This document shows positions 62,740 through 64,000 of a DNA stretch of 64,000 nucleotides, piece after piece. The stretch covers positions 1 through 64,000 of the forward strand of contig NZ_JANLGY010000006.1 of NCBI RefSeq assembly GCF_024653915.1. Reading direction: 5' to 3'. The notes beneath the pieces were generated by a model that was not told the origin of the DNA, did not search any database, and saw only the letters and a list, made by a program, of their open reading frames with translations. Every line of letters starts with the position of its first letter. Positions within the stretch are counted from its first letter, which is position 1. This DNA comes from Sulfuricaulis sp. (GTDB lineage: Bacteria > Pseudomonadota > Gammaproteobacteria > Acidiferrobacterales > Sulfurifustaceae). Both the position numbers and the translations under genes were made by a program.

Positions 62740-63189
62740 ATGCCATCTGCTGCTAACGTAAAAGAAGAACCGTTCCTGTCGGCGTTCCGTGGCAATTTCA
62801 CTGGTGTGCTGAGCTGGGAGGACCTTGACGCCTTCTGGGGAGTGGTAAGGAGCAATGCCGCCTCCGGCTGGTACTTGTATGCTCTCGGCGAAACTCCTCC
62901 GGCCGCGCGGGCCAGCGCGGAGCAGGTCAACCTGTTCATTTCAGAAATTGATGCGTTGCTGCGCAAGGAACACCAGGAGGACTATTGCGGCATCGTCTAT
63001 GCCGACAACAAGACCGATCCGGCGTTGATCAAGATTTTTGATCCCAACAACCTTGGAGTTCAGTGCGGTTTCAGCGATAACCCGCCGCTGCCGGGCTGGG
63101 TCCTGAGCCTGTTACCACCTGTGGCGCTATACGATCGCGCGCACCACCCGGAGAATCGTAAGCGCTGGTGGCGGAAGTTGTGGGATTGA
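62740..63189 (+). CDS. Conserved hypothetical in the tusA-dsrE2 operon
   Basis: A 149-aa soluble protein with CG in VQCGFSDNPPLPGWVLSLLP and a tryptophan-rich tail (KRWWRKLWD). The central part (SGWYLYALGETPPAARASAE, VNLFISEIDALLRKEHQEDY) is helical/mixed. It follows dsrE2 by 61 bp on the same strand, suggesting a role near sulfur transfer, which is inference. No known domain recognised. Confidence 0.75.
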   Translation: MPSAANVKEEPFLSAFRGNFTGVLSWEDLDAFWGVVRSNAASGWYLYALGETPPAARASAEQVNLFISEIDALLRKEHQEDYCGIVYADNKTDPALIKIFDPNNLGVQCGFSDNPPLPGWVLSLLPPVALYDRAHHPENRKRWWRKLWD

Positions 63190-63213
63190 GCCAAGTCTAA
63201 CTATTGGGCGATA

Positions 63214-63633
63214 TCAGAACGGTTTGACCACGGCCAGGATAACCCCAGCAATGAGAATCACGGTCGGGAATTCGTTGAACCAGCGGTACCACACGTGATC
63301 ATGGCGGTTGCGGTCGTATTTAAAGTCGATCATCAGCTTGGCGCAGTAAATGTGGTAGGCGATCAATATGAGGACGAGTGCGAGCTTGGCGTGCAGCCAG
63401 CCGCCGGCGAATCCGTAACCCAGCCACAACCACAGCCCAAATACGATGGTGAGAATGCCGCCCGGCGTCATGATGCCGAAGAAGAGTTTGCGCTCCATCA
63501 CCTTGAAGCGCTCGACGCCTTCGCGGTCGGTGGCCGACACCATGCTGTGATACACAAACAGGCGCGGAAGATAGAAGAGCCCGGCGAACCAGGTGACCAT
63601 GAAAATGATGTGCAGGGATTTTATCCAGAGCAT
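63214..63633 (-). CDS. hemJ: Protoporphyrinogen oxidase HemJ / CopD-like membrane protein
   Basis: A 139-aa membrane protein with four helices. The N-terminal histidine in KSLHIIFMVTWFAGLFYLPR, with RLFVYH, fits HemJ, which oxidises protoporphyrinogen IX to protoporphyrin IX. Helix 3 (LHAKLALVLILIAYHIYCAK) carries another conserved histidine and lysine. CopD-like proteins share this fold. HemJ is preferred because of the WFAGLFYLPRLFVYH pattern. Confidence 0.8.
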   Translation of the reverse strand: MLWIKSLHIIFMVTWFAGLFYLPRLFVYHSMVSATDREGVERFKVMERKLFFGIMTPGGILTIVFGLWLWLGYGFAGGWLHAKLALVLILIAYHIYCAKLMIDFKYDRNRHDHVWYRWFNEFPTVILIAGVILAVVKPF

Positions 63634-63665
63634 GATGGTTTGTAATTTTTTGGCGGCGATGCAGA

Positions 63666-64000
63666 TCAGGCGCCGGGAGCTTTCAGGTAGCGCGAGATGA
63701 TACGCCGGGCCTTGGCGATATCCAAACGGCCGGTGTAGTTCAGTTCGGTTTTTCCATTCGGGTCGATGATAAAGGCGGTTGGGACAAAAGGCACGCCGCC
63801 GAAGGCGCTGGTCACGACGCCTTGCACGTCGAGCGCGACGGGATAAGGAACATTATGGCGCTGCACGAATTCCTGCACCCTGATCGGCGGATCGTAGGGC
63901 ATGGCCACGGCGATCATTTCGAGCCCCTGTGGATGCCAGTCTTTGTAGAGCTGGATCAGATCGGGCAGTTCTTCCACACAGGGCGGGCAGGTGGTGGCCC
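63666..64000 (-). CDS. TlpA/ResA-like thiol-disulfide oxidoreductase, N-terminus beyond the right edge
   Basis: The visible C-terminal ~110 residues include the active-site CPPC at the edge (ATTCPPCVEELPDLIQLY), the AhpC/TSA-type LEMIAVAMPYDPPIRVQEFV, the cis-proline segment FGGVPFVPTAFIIDPNG and the end RIISRYLKAPGA. This is the membrane-anchored or periplasmic TlpA type that keeps apocytochrome or other thiols reduced. The N-terminal signal is not seen. Confidence 0.85.
   Translation of the reverse strand, partial: ATTCPPCVEELPDLIQLYKDWHPQGLEMIAVAMPYDPPIRVQEFVQRHNVPYPVALDVQGVVTSAFGGVPFVPTAFIIDPNGKTELNYTGRLDIAKARRIISRYLKAPGA

Overview
The window is about 64 kb of a high-GC gammaproteobacterial chromosome. 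Gene content points to a sulfur-oxidising lithotroph, possibly of the Acidiferrobacter / Sulfuricaulis type. The evidence is flavocytochrome c sulfide dehydrogenase (fccAB), a tusA-dsrE2 sulfur-carrier pair, type IV pilus assembly genes next to aroKB, a GOGAT operon and a complete assimilatory nitrate reduction cluster. The taxon is an inference from gene content.

Layout. 1-6.1 kb (minus strand): a secreted protein cut by the left edge, a SPOR protein, argS, a conserved hypothetical and the PBP1A gene mrcA. 6.4-14.7 kb (plus): pilMNOPQ with 4-nt start/stop overlaps, then aroK, aroB and dgt. 15-22.7 kb: gltB, gltD, hemE and a cysteine-rich hypothetical. 22.9-26.4 kb: two tandem paralogous GGDEF proteins, the second with a degenerate active site, then a YfaZ-like outer membrane protein. 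26.4-28.4 kb: a bifunctional aldolase/short-chain dehydrogenase.

Accessory region, 28.3-47.8 kb. The last 80 bp of the aldolase/dehydrogenase gene recur as fragments at about 29.0, 46.0 and 46.7 kb. They bracket two unrelated toxin-antitoxin modules, the second with a toxin broken by a stop codon. Between the modules lie an hsdM remnant, a large type III restriction-modification pair of mosaic base composition, a small orphan gene, a DNA glycosylase gene and the nitrate assimilation cluster (MFS transporter, PP2C-kinase fusion, nirB, nirD, nasC). The transporter and nirB each have a near-consensus sigma-54 promoter. At 46.9-47.8 kb are two integron gene cassettes with paired cassette-end sequences and attC sites but no integrase. 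A near-perfect LexA box lies just upstream, where an integrase promoter would be.

47.8-64 kb: a Nudix hydrolase, fccB and fccA, a beta-CASP metallohydrolase, a fructosamine kinase-like protein, a GGDEF-EAL protein behind another sigma-54 promoter, DoxX, PriA, a YdjM-like membrane hydrolase, a TetR regulator with an epimerase, tusA-dsrE2-hypothetical, hemJ and a TlpA-like thioredoxin cut by the right edge. No rRNA, tRNA, CRISPR array or intact insertion sequence was recognised. Several intergenic inverted-repeat families are present.
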